Below are positions 7,560-16,402 of a DNA stretch of 26,276 bases, piece by piece. Source of the DNA: Zygnema cylindricum (Eukaryota > Streptophyta > Zygnematophyceae > Zygnematales > Zygnemataceae); NCBI GenBank assembly GCA_037447655.1, contig JBBHKE010003125.1, positions 1-26,276 on the forward strand, read 5' to 3'. The position numbers and the translations under genes were made by a program. The notes below the pieces were generated by a model that saw nothing but the letters and a program-made list of their open reading frames with translations, was not told the DNA's origin and ran no database searches. The first letter of the stretch is position 1. Each line of letters starts with the position of its first letter.

Positions 7560-9490
7560 GCCTTTTGAGAGTTTTACTTTAGATCGAAAGGTTTTCATTA
7601 AGGCCCTTAGCTCTACTCCTCACCCCTCAGCGGGGGCCCCTCGGGCACAGTCTATGGGTTGTTTCGCAATGTTTTGCCGTTTGAATCAGGTGCTCGGGGG
7701 TTTGACGTGTTTTTTGGAGTATGTTCTCTTATTGCTAGTGGGGATGTTCCCCCTCGGATTTGTTATCTGTTGGATGTACATCCAGATTGGATGGTCTTTC
7801 AGGTCGACGTTTCCAATGCCTTCAATACGGTAGATTGGTACGTCATCTTTTCAGAGCTTATAGCGCCTCCATCTCTGATTGTCCAATTATTCCCCTTTGT
7901 GAGGGCTTTTAATTCTTTGACCAATAGCCTTTCCTTCTTAGCCAACGGAGACATCATTCCTCTCTCCTCTGCGATCGGCACTCGCCAAAGCGACCCTTTG
8001 GGCGGTCCTTTGTTCGCCCTCGCCCATTACCAAGCCGCCCTCGCCCATTATCAGGCAGCCTTCGCCCATTACCAGGCCCTCCGTTCTCCCACAGCCGCTT
8101 TCCCTTCTTGCCTTTTCCCTTCCGTTGCAAATGATATGCACATTATTGGACCTAAGGAACACGTCGGCATATAAAATTTTCAAGGAACGTTTAGCCGAAC
8201 TCAACCTTTCAGTCCAGTCTTCGAAATGTGTTATTTGGTCCTAGACGGATATTCCACTGAACTTTACTCCCCCTCCTAGTTTTCAAATTCCTTCTCCCTC
8301 CGATGGCATTCGTGTGCTGGGTTGTCCCCTTGGTTCAGATACTTTCGTGATTCAATTTCTTGATGATGGTATACAAAGCGATCTGACCAACGTGGACGAC
8401 CTTTGTCACCTTCCCGATCCCATGTGGCTTTTGCTATGTTAACCAGGTGTTTTCCCCACCGCCCTTCTTACCTTTCTCGAACTTCCCCTCCGACCCTGAC
8501 GTTTGTCTCATCTCTCTCAGCCTTTGATGATCGCCTCATGGATGTCCTCCACACTCTGCTAGGTCGTGGGGCATTCGATCGTGAGTTTGAGCATTCGGCC
8601 TGCATTCACGCATCCCTCCAAGTCTTTACGTGGGGGTTGGGTCTATTATCGACTGCCCGTGTTGCTCTTCTTGCATATTTGGGCAGATGGTGCCTTATTG
8701 CCTCCACTCTTGTTTCTCGCTTCTTCGTTGGGGACACCCTTGTTCTCGCCACCATTGTTCACCGTGTTTCAAACGGTGTGTTCGCCTTCCAACGATTTCT
8801 ATTGGACGCGTCACGTTCTCTTCCTCTTCATGCCCTAGTGGATGTGCCGATTTTTTCCACCCTTGTTACAAAATCTTTGAGTTTGTCTTATAATCAATTT
8901 CCGATCGAGTTGTCGCCGCCATTAAATCCAAGGTTCTCGAGGCGTTTCTCTCTGATTCTTCGCCTGCCAGTCTTCTTTCTGATGGTGGCGCTGATCAAGG
9001 TCTTGGCTATTCGCTACTCATATTTTTTCCACTCTCCGATTCTCACCTGCTTTGTTCATTACCGCCCTTCGGTTTCGCCTTGGCCTCCCCCATCCTTCTT
9101 TACTTGACTCTCTTGTTTGGGCCTCTGGTCGTGTCTTGGGGGCCGATGGTGTCCATTTGCTTCGTTGCTCCCATAGGGGAGATTTGATCCAGCCGCACGA
9201 CACTTTTCTTGACGCCGTTGTGACTATCGCTTCAAAGGGGGGCTTTTCTGTGCGTTGGGAGGTTTCTCATTTTGTTCCCTCGCGGCTGATTTATGTTGTT
9301 TTGCTCGATGGTGCCCGTCACATCTTCACTGATATTGTTTTGGCGAACCCTACTTTTGCTACAATTGTTGCTCAGGCGCTCGACATGTTAGGTGGTAGCT
9401 TGTGATGCCACTAAGGCGAAGGAGCGTGATCATCGGGGCCTTATGAATGAATTTATTCCAATGGCAGTCGAGATCTTTGGTTGTTTGGGT
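7560..9490 (+). pseudogene. Degraded non-LTR retroelement reverse transcriptase ORF
   Basis: Successive frames give blocks of one RT polyprotein. They are SFTLDRKVFIKAL (~7570), CSLIASGDVPP (~7725), LDVHPDWMVFQVDVSNAFNT (RT block A; palm Asp in VDVSNAF), LFPFVRAF, GTRQSDPLGGPLFALAH (family norm GTRQGDP), FPSCLFPSVANDMHI (catalytic F-x-D-D position mutated to A-N-D), SVQSSKC, then thumb/linker SHVAFAMLTRCFPHRPSYL (~8415). RFRLGLPHPSLL, HLLRCSHRG, IVLANPTFATIV and MNEFIPMAVEIFGCLG follow. Frame changes are evident near 8165, 8410, 8900-9040 and 9390, with several stops. About 85-100 residues seem missing between SGDVPP and LDVHPDW (estimate from remembered family length). The copy stops abruptly near 9490, where the foldback element begins. 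It is non-functional. Confidence 0.85.
8019..8081 (+). repeat. 21-bp in-frame triplication inside the RT
   Basis: Three consecutive 21-base units (CTCGCCCATTACCAAGCCGC and two variants) encode ALAHYQA, ALAHYQA and AFAHYQA right after the GPLF motif. Related elements have this LAH segment once, so it is a local expansion. Confidence 0.92.
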
Positions 9491-9516
9491 ATTGTGTTGA
9501 ACTTTTTTGTTTTCAA

Positions 9517-9693
9517 ATTTTTCAATACAGCAAAATGTAAAATGCTATATCTCAGTCGGTATTTGGTGGAATTTAGTTTATTATATCTTGTTGGGTAGGT
9601 AATTTTGTCATCTTTCGAACAAGCTATAGCAAGCTAAATTTCACTAAATACCGGCCGAGATATGGCATTTTACATTTTGTTGTATTGAAAAAT
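9517..9693. mobile_element. Foldback hairpin element, copy 1
   Basis: The left arm runs ATTTTTCAATACAGCAAAAT, then TGCTATATCTCAGTCGGTAT. The right arm is its imperfect reverse complement (ATACCGGCCGAGATATGGCA, then ACAACAAAAT-like, ending at 9693). Arms are ~75 bases with most positions paired and a ~25-base centre. It is MITE-like, but no target-site duplication was found. It abuts the truncated retroelement on the left and the 541-bp array on the right. The outer flank GAACTTTTTTGTTTTCAAAT is shared with copy 2. Confidence 0.85.
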
Positions 9694-9700
9694 CTTAGAG

Positions 9701-11677
9701 TAAAGCCCGTTTGCGCCCATACCTATTATTCGCCCTAGGGCAACTCGAAATTAGACTAAATTAAACTCGACTTTGTTTGTTCAAGAGTCCACGAATTATT
9801 TTTCCGTTGTCCTTTACCCGGTTGTGGCTGTCGATAGCTCTTTCTTTAGGTTTCAGCGCCTTACCTATGGAAATATAAACCTCTTTCACTCGTACGCGAT
9901 CGCGAATAAGGTATACTTGGTCAAAACATTTGTTTAGGCGTCAATGTAAGTCAAGGTTTTACTTGTTTTATGACCGCGCATGAGCGATCTGTCCTTTCTC
10001 TTGTGCCCAAATGATTTTTGCGATAACGAACGCTCGAATCCCTACCGAACGAGCCATCAAGGGTTCAAATCCTCAAAAGGACGGTCGACATACAAATACT
10101 TAAAAAGTTTACCCGAAAAATGTCGCATAGGCCGCGATTCGACGGGTTGGGTACCTTTGTAGCGCAACTCGGAAAATCGCATGCATCCGCACCGCCCAAA
10201 TATCATTTATTTCCGTACGACCCTTCAAACCGACCGAAAAGTCAACCCTGTTTGCGCCCACACCCATTATTAGCCCTAGGACGACTCGAAATTCGAATAA
10301 TTAATCTCGACTTTGTATGTTCGAGAGTCCTACTAATTATTATTACGCCGTCGCTTACCCGGTTGTGGCTCGCGATAGCTCGTTCTTTAGGTTTCGGCGC
10401 ATTACGTACGGAAATATAAACTTCTTTCACTCGTACGCGATCGCGAATAAGGTGTACTTGGTCAAAACATTTGTTTAGGCGTCAATGTAAGCCAAGGTTT
10501 TACTTGTTTTATGACCGCGCATCAGCGATCTGTCCTTTCTCTTGTGCGCTTATAATAATTGCGATAACGACCGCTCGAATACCTAACCAACGAGCCATCA
10601 AGGGTTCAAATCCTCAAAAGGACGGTCGACATACAAATACTTATAAAGTTTACTCAAAAAATGTCGCCTAAGCCGCGATTCGACGGGTTGGGTACCTTTA
10701 TAGCGCAACTCGGAAAATCGCATACGTCCGCACCACCCAAATATCATTTATTTCCGTACACTCCTTCAAACCGACCGAAACGTAAAGCTCGTTTGCGCCC
10801 ATACCCATTAATCGCATTAGGACGACTCGAAATTAGACTAATTAAACTCGACTTTGTATGTTCGAGAGTCCGCGAATTGTTTCTCCGTCGTCGCTTACCC
10901 GGTTGTGGCTCGCGATAGCTCGTTCTTTAGGTTTCAGCGCCTTACGTACGGAAATATAAACTTCTTTCACTCGTACTCGACCGCGTATAAGGTATACTTG
11001 GTCAAAACATTTGTTTAGGCGTCAATATAAGCCAAGGTTTTACTTGTTTTTTGACTGCGCATCGGCGATCTGTCCTTTCTCCGGTGCGCTTATAATATCT
11101 GCGATAACGACCGCTCTGATACCCTACCGAACGAGCCAATCAAGGGTTCAAATCGTCAAAAGGACGATCGACATACAAATACTTGAAAAGTTTATCCGAA
11201 AAATGTCGCGTAGGCCGCGATTCGACGGATTGGGTACCTTTGTAGCGGAACTCGTAAAATCGCATGTTTTCGCACCGCCTAAATATCATTTATTTCCGTT
11301 CGACCCTTCGAACCTACCAAAATGTAAATGCCGTATGCGCCCATACCCATTATACGTCGTAGGACAACTCAAAATTACACTAATTAAACTCGACTTTGTA
11401 TGTTCAAGAGTCCACGAATTGTTTCTATGTTGTCCCTTACCCTGTTGTGGCTCGCGATAGCTCGTTTTTTAGTTTTCAGCGCCTTACGTATGGAAATATA
11501 AACCTCTTTCACTCGTACGCGATCGCGTATAAGGTATACTTGGTCAAAACATTTGTTTAGGCGTTTATGTATGCCAAGGTTTTACTTGCTTTTTGTCCTC
11601 TCTCCTGTGCGCAAATGATTATTGCGAGAACGACCGCTCAAATACCTACCGAACGAGCCATCAAGGGTTCAAATCCT
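9701..11677 (+). repeat. 541-bp satellite-like array, block 1 (~3.65 units)
   Basis: The landmark TCAAAACATTTGTTTAGGCG recurs at 9921, 10462, 11002 and 11544, giving periods of 541, 540 and 542. The block starts in mid-unit (GTAAAGCCCGTTTGCGCC) and ends in mid-unit at GGTTCAAATCC. Each unit carries an ATG frame of ~85 codons starting MSxRPRFDGLGTF (10120, 10661, 11203) that mostly ends in CGSR. Differences between units mainly change the amino acid, so there is no sign of protein-level constraint. Every unit has GGTTCAAAT-type sequence resembling an RNA polymerase III B box, but no convincing A box at tRNA distance. Confidence 0.95.
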
Positions 11678-11749
11678 TTTTTGAAATATATTTTTATTAC
11701 TTTTTGTTTAAGACGGTTTTCCAACTTCCATGTTTTGTGATTTTCATTT

Positions 11750-11882
11750 TCCTATTTGACCTCTTTTTGAAAGAGGTTTTAAACCTCCACATTTCGGGTT
11801 TTAGTTTTGGTGTAGGCGGTTTTATAGCCTTATATTATTTGTCGTTTTTTCTTTACCACCTTAGAATGAACTTTTTTGTTTT
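11750..11882 (+). repeat. Single partial copy of the ~169-bp T-rich repeat
   Basis: TTTTTGAAAGAGGTTTTAAACCTCCACATTTCGGG, broken here as TTGAAAGAGGTTTTAAACC and CTCCACATTTCGGGTTTTAG, then GGTGTAGGCGGTTTTATAGC and TTTGTCGTTTTTTCTTTAC. This matches the tandem repeat at 15.6-16.1 kb. It runs directly into foldback copy 2. The 11678-11750 stretch joining it to the 541-bp array is T-rich and unrecognised. Confidence 0.8.
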
Positions 11883-11885
11883 CAA

Positions 11886-12057
11886 ATTCTTCAATACAGA
11901 AAAATGTAATTTGCTATATCTCAGCCGGTATTTGGTGGAATTTAGCTTATTATAGCTTGTTGAGTAGGTGATTTTGTCATCTTTCCAACAAGGTATAATA
12001 AGTTAAATTCCAGCAAATACCGGTAGAGATAAAGAATTTCACATTTTGCAGTATTGC
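11886..12057. mobile_element. Foldback hairpin element, copy 2
   Basis: Same family as 9517-9693. The left arm runs TTCAATACAGAAAAATGTAA, then GCTATATCTCAGCCGGTAT, and the right arm reads AAATACCGGTAGAGATAAAG, then CACATTTTGCAGTATTGC. The arms are less perfectly paired than in copy 1. Confidence 0.82.
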
Positions 12058-12071
12058 AACAAATTATTCAA

Positions 12072-12209
12072 ATTTTTCAATACAGAAAAATGTAATTTGC
12101 TATATCTCAGTTGGTATTTGGTGGAATTTAGTGTATTATAGCTTGTTGGGTAGGTTATTTCATCTTCTTTCCAACAAGCTATAATACGCTAAATTACACT
12201 GAATACCGG
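12072..12209. mobile_element. Foldback hairpin element, copy 3 (right arm truncated)
   Basis: The left arm is full (ATTTTTCAATACAGAAAAAT, then TATATCTCAGTTGGTATTTG). The right arm reads CAACAAGCTATAATACGCTA to GAATACCGGC and then switches to unrelated GCCATAACGACCC sequence, so its outer ~40 bases are missing. It lies head to tail with copy 2, 14 bases away. Confidence 0.8.
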
Positions 12210-12234
12210 CTGCCATAACGACCCATAACGGTTG

Positions 12235-12615
12235 TCATGTCTCGGACCCATAACGAGCGGCTGCCTTAGCCTCCTTAGGGGTATGCGGACGCTCGCCACC
12301 CTCTGTTCGCACGCTCGCCGGCGCAGGAGGGACGTTGTTACTTGTCAATGGTGTCTCGGACAAATCGAGAACGCCTTCGTTAGCCTCCCCAGGGGTCGGA
12401 CGACGCTTGCTTGACCTGTCCCGCCTTTCGTGCTCTCTCAACACGAATATCACTTTTCTTTCGTATTCCTCAGCGAACCTATCTACGGTGAGATTAAGGT
12501 GAGGCTCGCGCTGCACAAGGTCGCTCACCACGCATAGCAACTCCGTGTAGGTCACACACACGGCCATCTTAGTTTTTAACATAGCGTTGAATTCATTCGA
12601 CATCGGATCGTCCAT
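12235..12615 (-). CDS. Unrecognised 126-residue ORF, possible mobile-element remnant
   Basis: A - strand frame with balanced, charged composition unlike the low-complexity frames around it: MDDPMSNEFNAML at the N terminus, a helical CVTYTELLCVVSDLVQREP stretch, REHERRDRSSKRRPTPGEA, and a Pro/Thr/Glu-rich C terminus. GC content is clearly higher than in the flanking DNA. Two related coding stretches (PTPGEANEG and HTPKEAKAA) suggest an internal duplication. I do not recognise the family; a gag-like N-terminal segment or a fragment of the neighbouring transposon-derived region are possibilities. No promoter was identified, and the frame ends beside the truncated foldback element. Confidence 0.35.
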   Translation of the reverse strand: MDDPMSNEFNAMLKTKMAVCVTYTELLCVVSDLVQREPHLNLTVDRFAEEYERKVIFVLREHERRDRSSKRRPTPGEANEGVLDLSETPLTSNNVPPAPASVRTEGGERPHTPKEAKAAARYGSET

Positions 12616-13048
12616 GGTGGAGCCGCAAAGTCGTATCGAACCTAATTATGTCTCTCTGGTACCTCAAGTTCAACGAAGACAAACAAGTATCTGAGGAATG
12701 GTGTCTCGCATGCGTGAAAGGTTCAAGCTCCCCTCTCAATTACCTGCGCCGACGATAAAACGCAAGAGTTAGTACTACAGTTTGACGCTTCAAACGGCGA
12801 CAACCTCGCGCTTCATGCATATGCTACAAGGTGTTCCCTCCTCTCATGCGGTTTTCTAGGTCATTCTAAAGCTACATGCTTTTCTGGCTTGCAAATTCCG
12901 CGCTCGTTTTGTATTGATATTTTACCTATCGATAAATTTCGTGGCACACAATTTCGACGTTTGACTTTCAAGGGATAACTCCGCGAGGTGAAAAGTTGCA
13001 AGTCAGAAACACGAAAGACAACAAACCGACCGCTTGTTGCCTTTCCAA
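12616..13048. other. Moderate-GC stretch with no recognised gene
   Basis: Higher GC than the surrounding DNA, and some short frames on the - strand, but no motif, repeat or RNA structure that I can support. It may be the decayed interior of the mobile element represented at 12.2-14.1 kb. Confidence 0.4.
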
Positions 13049-13121
13049 GTCTTTTAGGAGGATCGAACTCCACATCCGTACGACGTCGGAAGACGATGCA
13101 GGGATGGTGCCACACAAAGAC
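13049..13121 (-). ncRNA. tRNA-like sequence, copy B
   Basis: On the - strand it starts GTCTTTGTGTGGCACCAT and ends GGAGTTCGATCCTCC then AAAAGAC. The outer ends pair over six bases (GTCTTT with AAAGAC). The GGAG-TTCGATC-CTCC arm is a T-arm look-alike with a B-box-type core. There is no normal D arm and the central stem is weak. It belongs to the same family as 13696-13765 and the two copies at 16.3-16.5 kb. A tRNA-derived repeat or pseudo-tRNA is more likely than a working gene. Confidence 0.5.
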
Positions 13122-13169
13122 GGAATAATAAGGCTTCAGTCGACGCTGAGGCCTTGAGAATGGCCAAAC

Positions 13170-13203
13170 CTAATTTCACTTTTCTCCAAAAGTGAGGTTA
13201 GGG
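13170..13203. other. Short hairpin
   Basis: CCTAATTTCACTTTT, loop CTCC, then AAAAGTGAGGTTAGG: 15-base arms with two non-Watson-Crick positions. No following T-run or gene context supports a terminator role; probably a repeat relic. Confidence 0.6.
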
Positions 13204-13580
13204 TTCCACGGCACTTGCCCGCCTTGGCGGAATGAGGGCGAATACGAGACGGATGCTCACACACGAACGCCAATCAAGCGCAAGCGGCGAATTACTGCGC
13301 GTATTTACCCGGGCAATAGGTTCGATAAGCGTCTTCAAAAGCCTAAAGGGGCCTTGAGCGTGAAGAAAATGCCATCCGACCGGCGCTAGAGCGTCCCGAC
13401 GGCGTGGTGCAAACGCCTTTACATTGGCCTAGGCCGGGACTTACTCCTCCGAAATAACCCGCTTGGGGCAAACGCCATTCATTATTCAGGGACACTACCC
13501 TCATAATTTATGAAAAGGGTCCAATCTGCGCCGGACCGCAAATTGACACGTCAAATAAAAGATAGAACACTTGGCCAAAA
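13204..13580. other. Stretch with no recognised gene
   Basis: GC-richer than average, with short frames on both strands, but nothing identifiable. Motifs such as GGGGCAAACGCC and GGTGCAAACGCC recur around 13407-13471, hinting at weak internal repetition. Confidence 0.35.
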
Positions 13581-13582
13581 TT

Positions 13583-13690
13583 ACGAAGTTTTGGCCTCGG
13601 CGTACACAGAATACCGTACTTAGCCACATTTCCACATTTTTGGACTAGGCGTACACAGGCTCCGGTACTTAGCCACATTTCGACATTGCC
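13583..13690. repeat. ~51-bp direct repeat, two copies
   Basis: TTTTGGCCTCGGCGTACACAG followed by CCGTACTTAGCCACATTTCC is repeated as TTTTGGACTAGGCGTACACAG followed by CGGTACTTAGCCACATTTCG, immediately in tandem and about 85% alike by eye. Confidence 0.85.
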
Positions 13691-13695
13691 TATAC

Positions 13696-13765
13696 GTCTA
13701 TTCGGAGAATCGAACTCCGCATTCGCGCTCGGCTTTGCAACCGAGGGAATGGTGCCAACATAGAC
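13696..13765 (-). ncRNA. tRNA-like sequence, copy A (best folded)
   Basis: On the - strand: GTCTATG ... AATAGAC form an acceptor-like stem (6 of 7 pairs). CTCGG and CCGAG form a five-pair stem around an 8-base loop containing TTGCAAAG. CGGAG-TTCGATT-CTCCG is a perfect five-pair T-arm with a canonical T-loop. The segment between acceptor and anticodon stems (TTGGCACCATTCC) is too short for a normal D arm. An A-rich tract lies just upstream on the same strand, so a tRNA-derived SINE head is conceivable. Anticodon and function cannot be assigned. Confidence 0.55.
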
Positions 13766-13821
13766 ATCTTTTTTTTTTTTTTCTTTTTTTTTTGCTGATG
13801 GCGTCACCTTCCCCCAATTTC

Positions 13822-14091
13822 TTACTCATTAGACTGACCTCTTTTCCCCAACTTTTTGTTTCTAGACTTGATGTTCTTCTTATCTTTTTCTCGACCCGGT
13901 TCGTGGTGTCTCTCGAAACATGCCATACGACATAGTGGAACCAAACACTTGTTGCACCCATAGGCGGTCCGGTGTCTCCCTTTCTTTTCCTTTGTGCCCT
14001 CAGTTACCCAACGGCAATTTTCGGCAATTTCAAAATCTGAGCAACCAAAACGGTGTGAACATTTGGGTGGGAGCCGACAACCGGAGCGCAA
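13822..14091 (-). pseudogene. piggyBac-like transposase C-terminal Cys-rich remnant
   Basis: The 89-residue - strand frame contains HRTAYGCNKCLVPLCRMACF followed by ERHHE. This T-x-Y-x-C-x2-C-x3-L-C-x3-C-F-x3-H-H arrangement is the pattern I associate with the C-terminal zinc-binding domain of piggyBac/PGBD transposases. A Lys-rich tail follows and the frame stops at 13822. The preceding catalytic DDE core is absent: only ~30 poorly matching residues precede the finger, and the 541-bp array starts ~95 bases upstream. The first CxxC pair expected in the family is not visible. It is a fragment, not a working transposase. Assignment rests on pattern recognition alone. Confidence 0.6.
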
Positions 14092-14187
14092 TGCCTACTA
14101 CTCTGGGGCCATAGAGTACGAAAAAGGGAAGGTGATGGGGGGTGGTGCACCGTTAATAACGGATAAGCTAGCCTCAAATCAAGACCG

Positions 14188-15592
14188 GTTTACCCGAAAA
14201 ATGTCGCATAGGCCGCGATTCGACGGGTTGGGGTACCTTTGTAGCGCAACTCGGAAAATCGCATGCATCCGCACCGCCCAAATATCATTTATTTCCGTAC
14301 GACCCTTCAAACCGACCGAAAAGTCAACCCTGTTTGCGCCCACACCCATTATTAGCCCTAGGACGACTCGAAATTCGAATAATTAATCTCGACTTTGTAT
14401 GTTCGAGAGTCCTACTAATTATTATTACGCCGTCGCTTACCCGGTTGTGGCTCGCGATAGCTCGTTCTTTAGGTTTCGGCGCATTACGTACGGAAATATA
14501 AACTTCTTTCACTCGTACGCGATCGCGAATAAGGTGTACTTGGTCAAAACATTTTGTTTAGGCGTCAATGTAAGCCAAGGTTTTACTTGTTTTATGACCG
14601 CGCATCAGCGATCTGTCCTTTCTCTTGTGCGCTTATAATAATTGCGATAACGACCGCTCGAATACCTAACCAACGAGCCATCAAGGGTTCAAATCCTCAA
14701 AAGGACGGTCGACATACAAATACTTATAAAGTTTACTCAAAAAATGTCGCCTAAGCCGCGATTCGACGGGTTGGGTACCTTTATAGCGCAACTCGGAAAA
14801 TCGCATACGTCCGCACCACCCAAATATCATTTATTTCCGTACACTCCTTCAAACCGACCGAAACGTAAAGCTCGTTTGCGCCCATACCCATTAATCGCAT
14901 TAGGACGACTCGAAATTAGACTAATTAAACTCGACTTTGTATGTTCGAGAGTCCGCGAATTGTTTCTCCGTCGTCGCTTACCCGGTTGTGGCTCGCGATA
15001 GCTCGTTCTTTAGGTTTCAGCGCCTTACGTACGGAAATATAAACTTCTTTCACTCGTACTCGACCACGTATAAGGTATACTTGGTCAAAACATTTGTTTA
15101 GGTGTCAATATAAGCCAAGGTTTAACTTGTTTTTTGACCGCGCATCGACGATCTGTCCCTTCTCCGGTGCGCTTATAATATTTGCGATAACGACCGATCG
15201 AATACCTACCAAACAAGCCATCAAGGCTTCAAATCCTCAAAAGGACGGCCGACATACAAATACTTAAAATGAAAAGTTTATCCGAAAAATGTCGCGTAGG
15301 CCGCGATTCGTCGGGTTGGGTACCTTTGTAGAGCAACTCGGAAAATTGCATGCGTCCGCACCGCCCAAATATCATTTATTTCCGTAAGAATGTTCAAACT
15401 GACTGAAACGTAAAGCCCGTTTGCGCCTATACCCATTAATCGACCTAGGACGATTCCAAATTAGAATAATTAAACTCGACTTTGTATGTTCAAGAGTCCA
15501 CGAACTGTTTCTCAGTTGTCGGTTACCCAGTTGTGTCTTGCGATAGCTTGTTCTTTAGGTTTCAGCGCCTTACGTATAGAAATAGAAACCTC
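14188..15592 (+). repeat. 541-bp satellite-like array, block 2 (~2.6 units)
   Basis: The landmark TCAAAACATT recurs at 14544 and 15085 (period 541). Positions 14188-15064 match 10107-10982 except for one extra G near 14231, one extra T near 14553 and one substitution near 15066. From there to the end the match to block 1 falls to roughly 90%. The block begins in mid-unit at GTTTACCCGAAAAATG. The MSxRPRFDGLG frame is broken by the extra G in the first unit, is 85 codons in the second (14744-15001), and hits TAA after 32 codons in the third (15289-15387). Confidence 0.95.
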
Positions 15593-15595
15593 TAA

Positions 15596-16115
15596 TATAA
15601 TTTTGGTGTAGGCGGTTATATAACCTTATATTATTTGTCGTTTTTTCTTTACGCCCTCAAAATCAACCTTTTTGTTTTTTCCCCCAATGTACTTTGTACT
15701 TTCATCAACCTTCTTGTTGTTTGTACCATTTTTGAAAGCGGTTTTAAGCCTCCACATTTCGGGTTTCGATTTTGGTGTAGGCGGTTTTATAACCTTCTAT
15801 TATCTGTCGTTTTTTCCTTACGCCCTCAAAATGAACCTTTTAGTTTTTTTCCCCAATGAACCTTGTACTTTTATCAACCCTCACGCTCTTTGTACTTTTT
15901 TTGAAAGCGGTTTTAAACCTCCACATTTTGGGTTTTATTTTTGGTGTATACTTATGTTGTAGGCGGTTTTTAACCTTTTATTATTTGTCGGTTTTATTTT
16001 ACGATTGCAAAGTTTATTATTTTGTTTTTTAACCCCAAAATACCTTTTACTTTCATCAACCTTCAGGTTGTTTTTACGTTTTAAAAAAAACGGTTTTAAA
16101 CCTCTATTTTACCAT
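15596..16115 (+). repeat. ~169-bp T-rich tandem repeat, about three units
   Basis: GGTGTAGGCGGTT recurs near 15605 and 15774; the third copy is split by a short insertion (GGTGTATACTTATG... then GTAGGCGGTT at ~15959). Units also share GTCGTTTTTTCTTTACGCCC, CCAATGTACTTTGTACTTTC and GCGGTTTTAAACCTCCACAT. It directly follows the 541-bp block, as the single copy at 11.75 kb follows block 1. Confidence 0.88.
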
Positions 16116-16290
16116 TTTGTAAAGGAAAATTACCAACTCAAGAATTTCAAATTTCAAAAAAAAAATGATGTTATAGAGCATTCGAATTAAAAGAAAGACT
16201 GAAACTTTACAACATACCGCTCCTTTCATCTGATCCGCCTATCCACTTATAGTACACAGAGTACTAAAATACAAATTTGTGTGTTGCAAT

Positions 16291-16355
16291 GTTTGTTTGA
16301 GGGATTAAACCTCGCATCGTCATCGAGGTGTTAATCCAACAAACCACACACAGAC
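16291..16355 (-). ncRNA. tRNA-like sequence, copy D (degenerate)
   Basis: On the - strand it starts GTCTGTGTGTGGTTTGTTGG and contains the arm CGAGG-TTTAATC-CCTC before AACAAAC. The outer ends pair imperfectly. It is a diverged member of the family at 13.0-13.8 kb; loss of the TTCGA loop argues against function. Confidence 0.4.
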
Positions 16356-16402
16356 AAAAGATAAATCTCTTCCTTAGGGAAAAGAGAGGAGAGAAAGAAA
16401 AT

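Noticed and set aside
10590-10605. tRNA gene in each 541-bp unit based on GGTTCAAATCC
   Set aside because: The B-box-like core stands alone: the flanking bases do not form a T-stem, and no A box lies at tRNA distance.
13049-13765. Primer-binding site of an LTR retrotransposon at the TGGCACCAT motifs
   Set aside because: No paired LTRs or polypurine tract were found, and the motif is part of a tRNA-like repeat.
10120-15001. MSxRPRFDGLG frames as a family of small genes
   Set aside because: Inter-unit changes are mostly amino-acid changing, and copies in block 2 have a frameshift and a stop; better explained as satellite DNA. Kept as a finding, not called as CDS.
9701-15592. 541-bp array as a CRISPR array or rDNA/5S spacer
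   Set aside because: Units repeat along their whole length without short-repeat/spacer alternation, and no rRNA sequence is recognisable.
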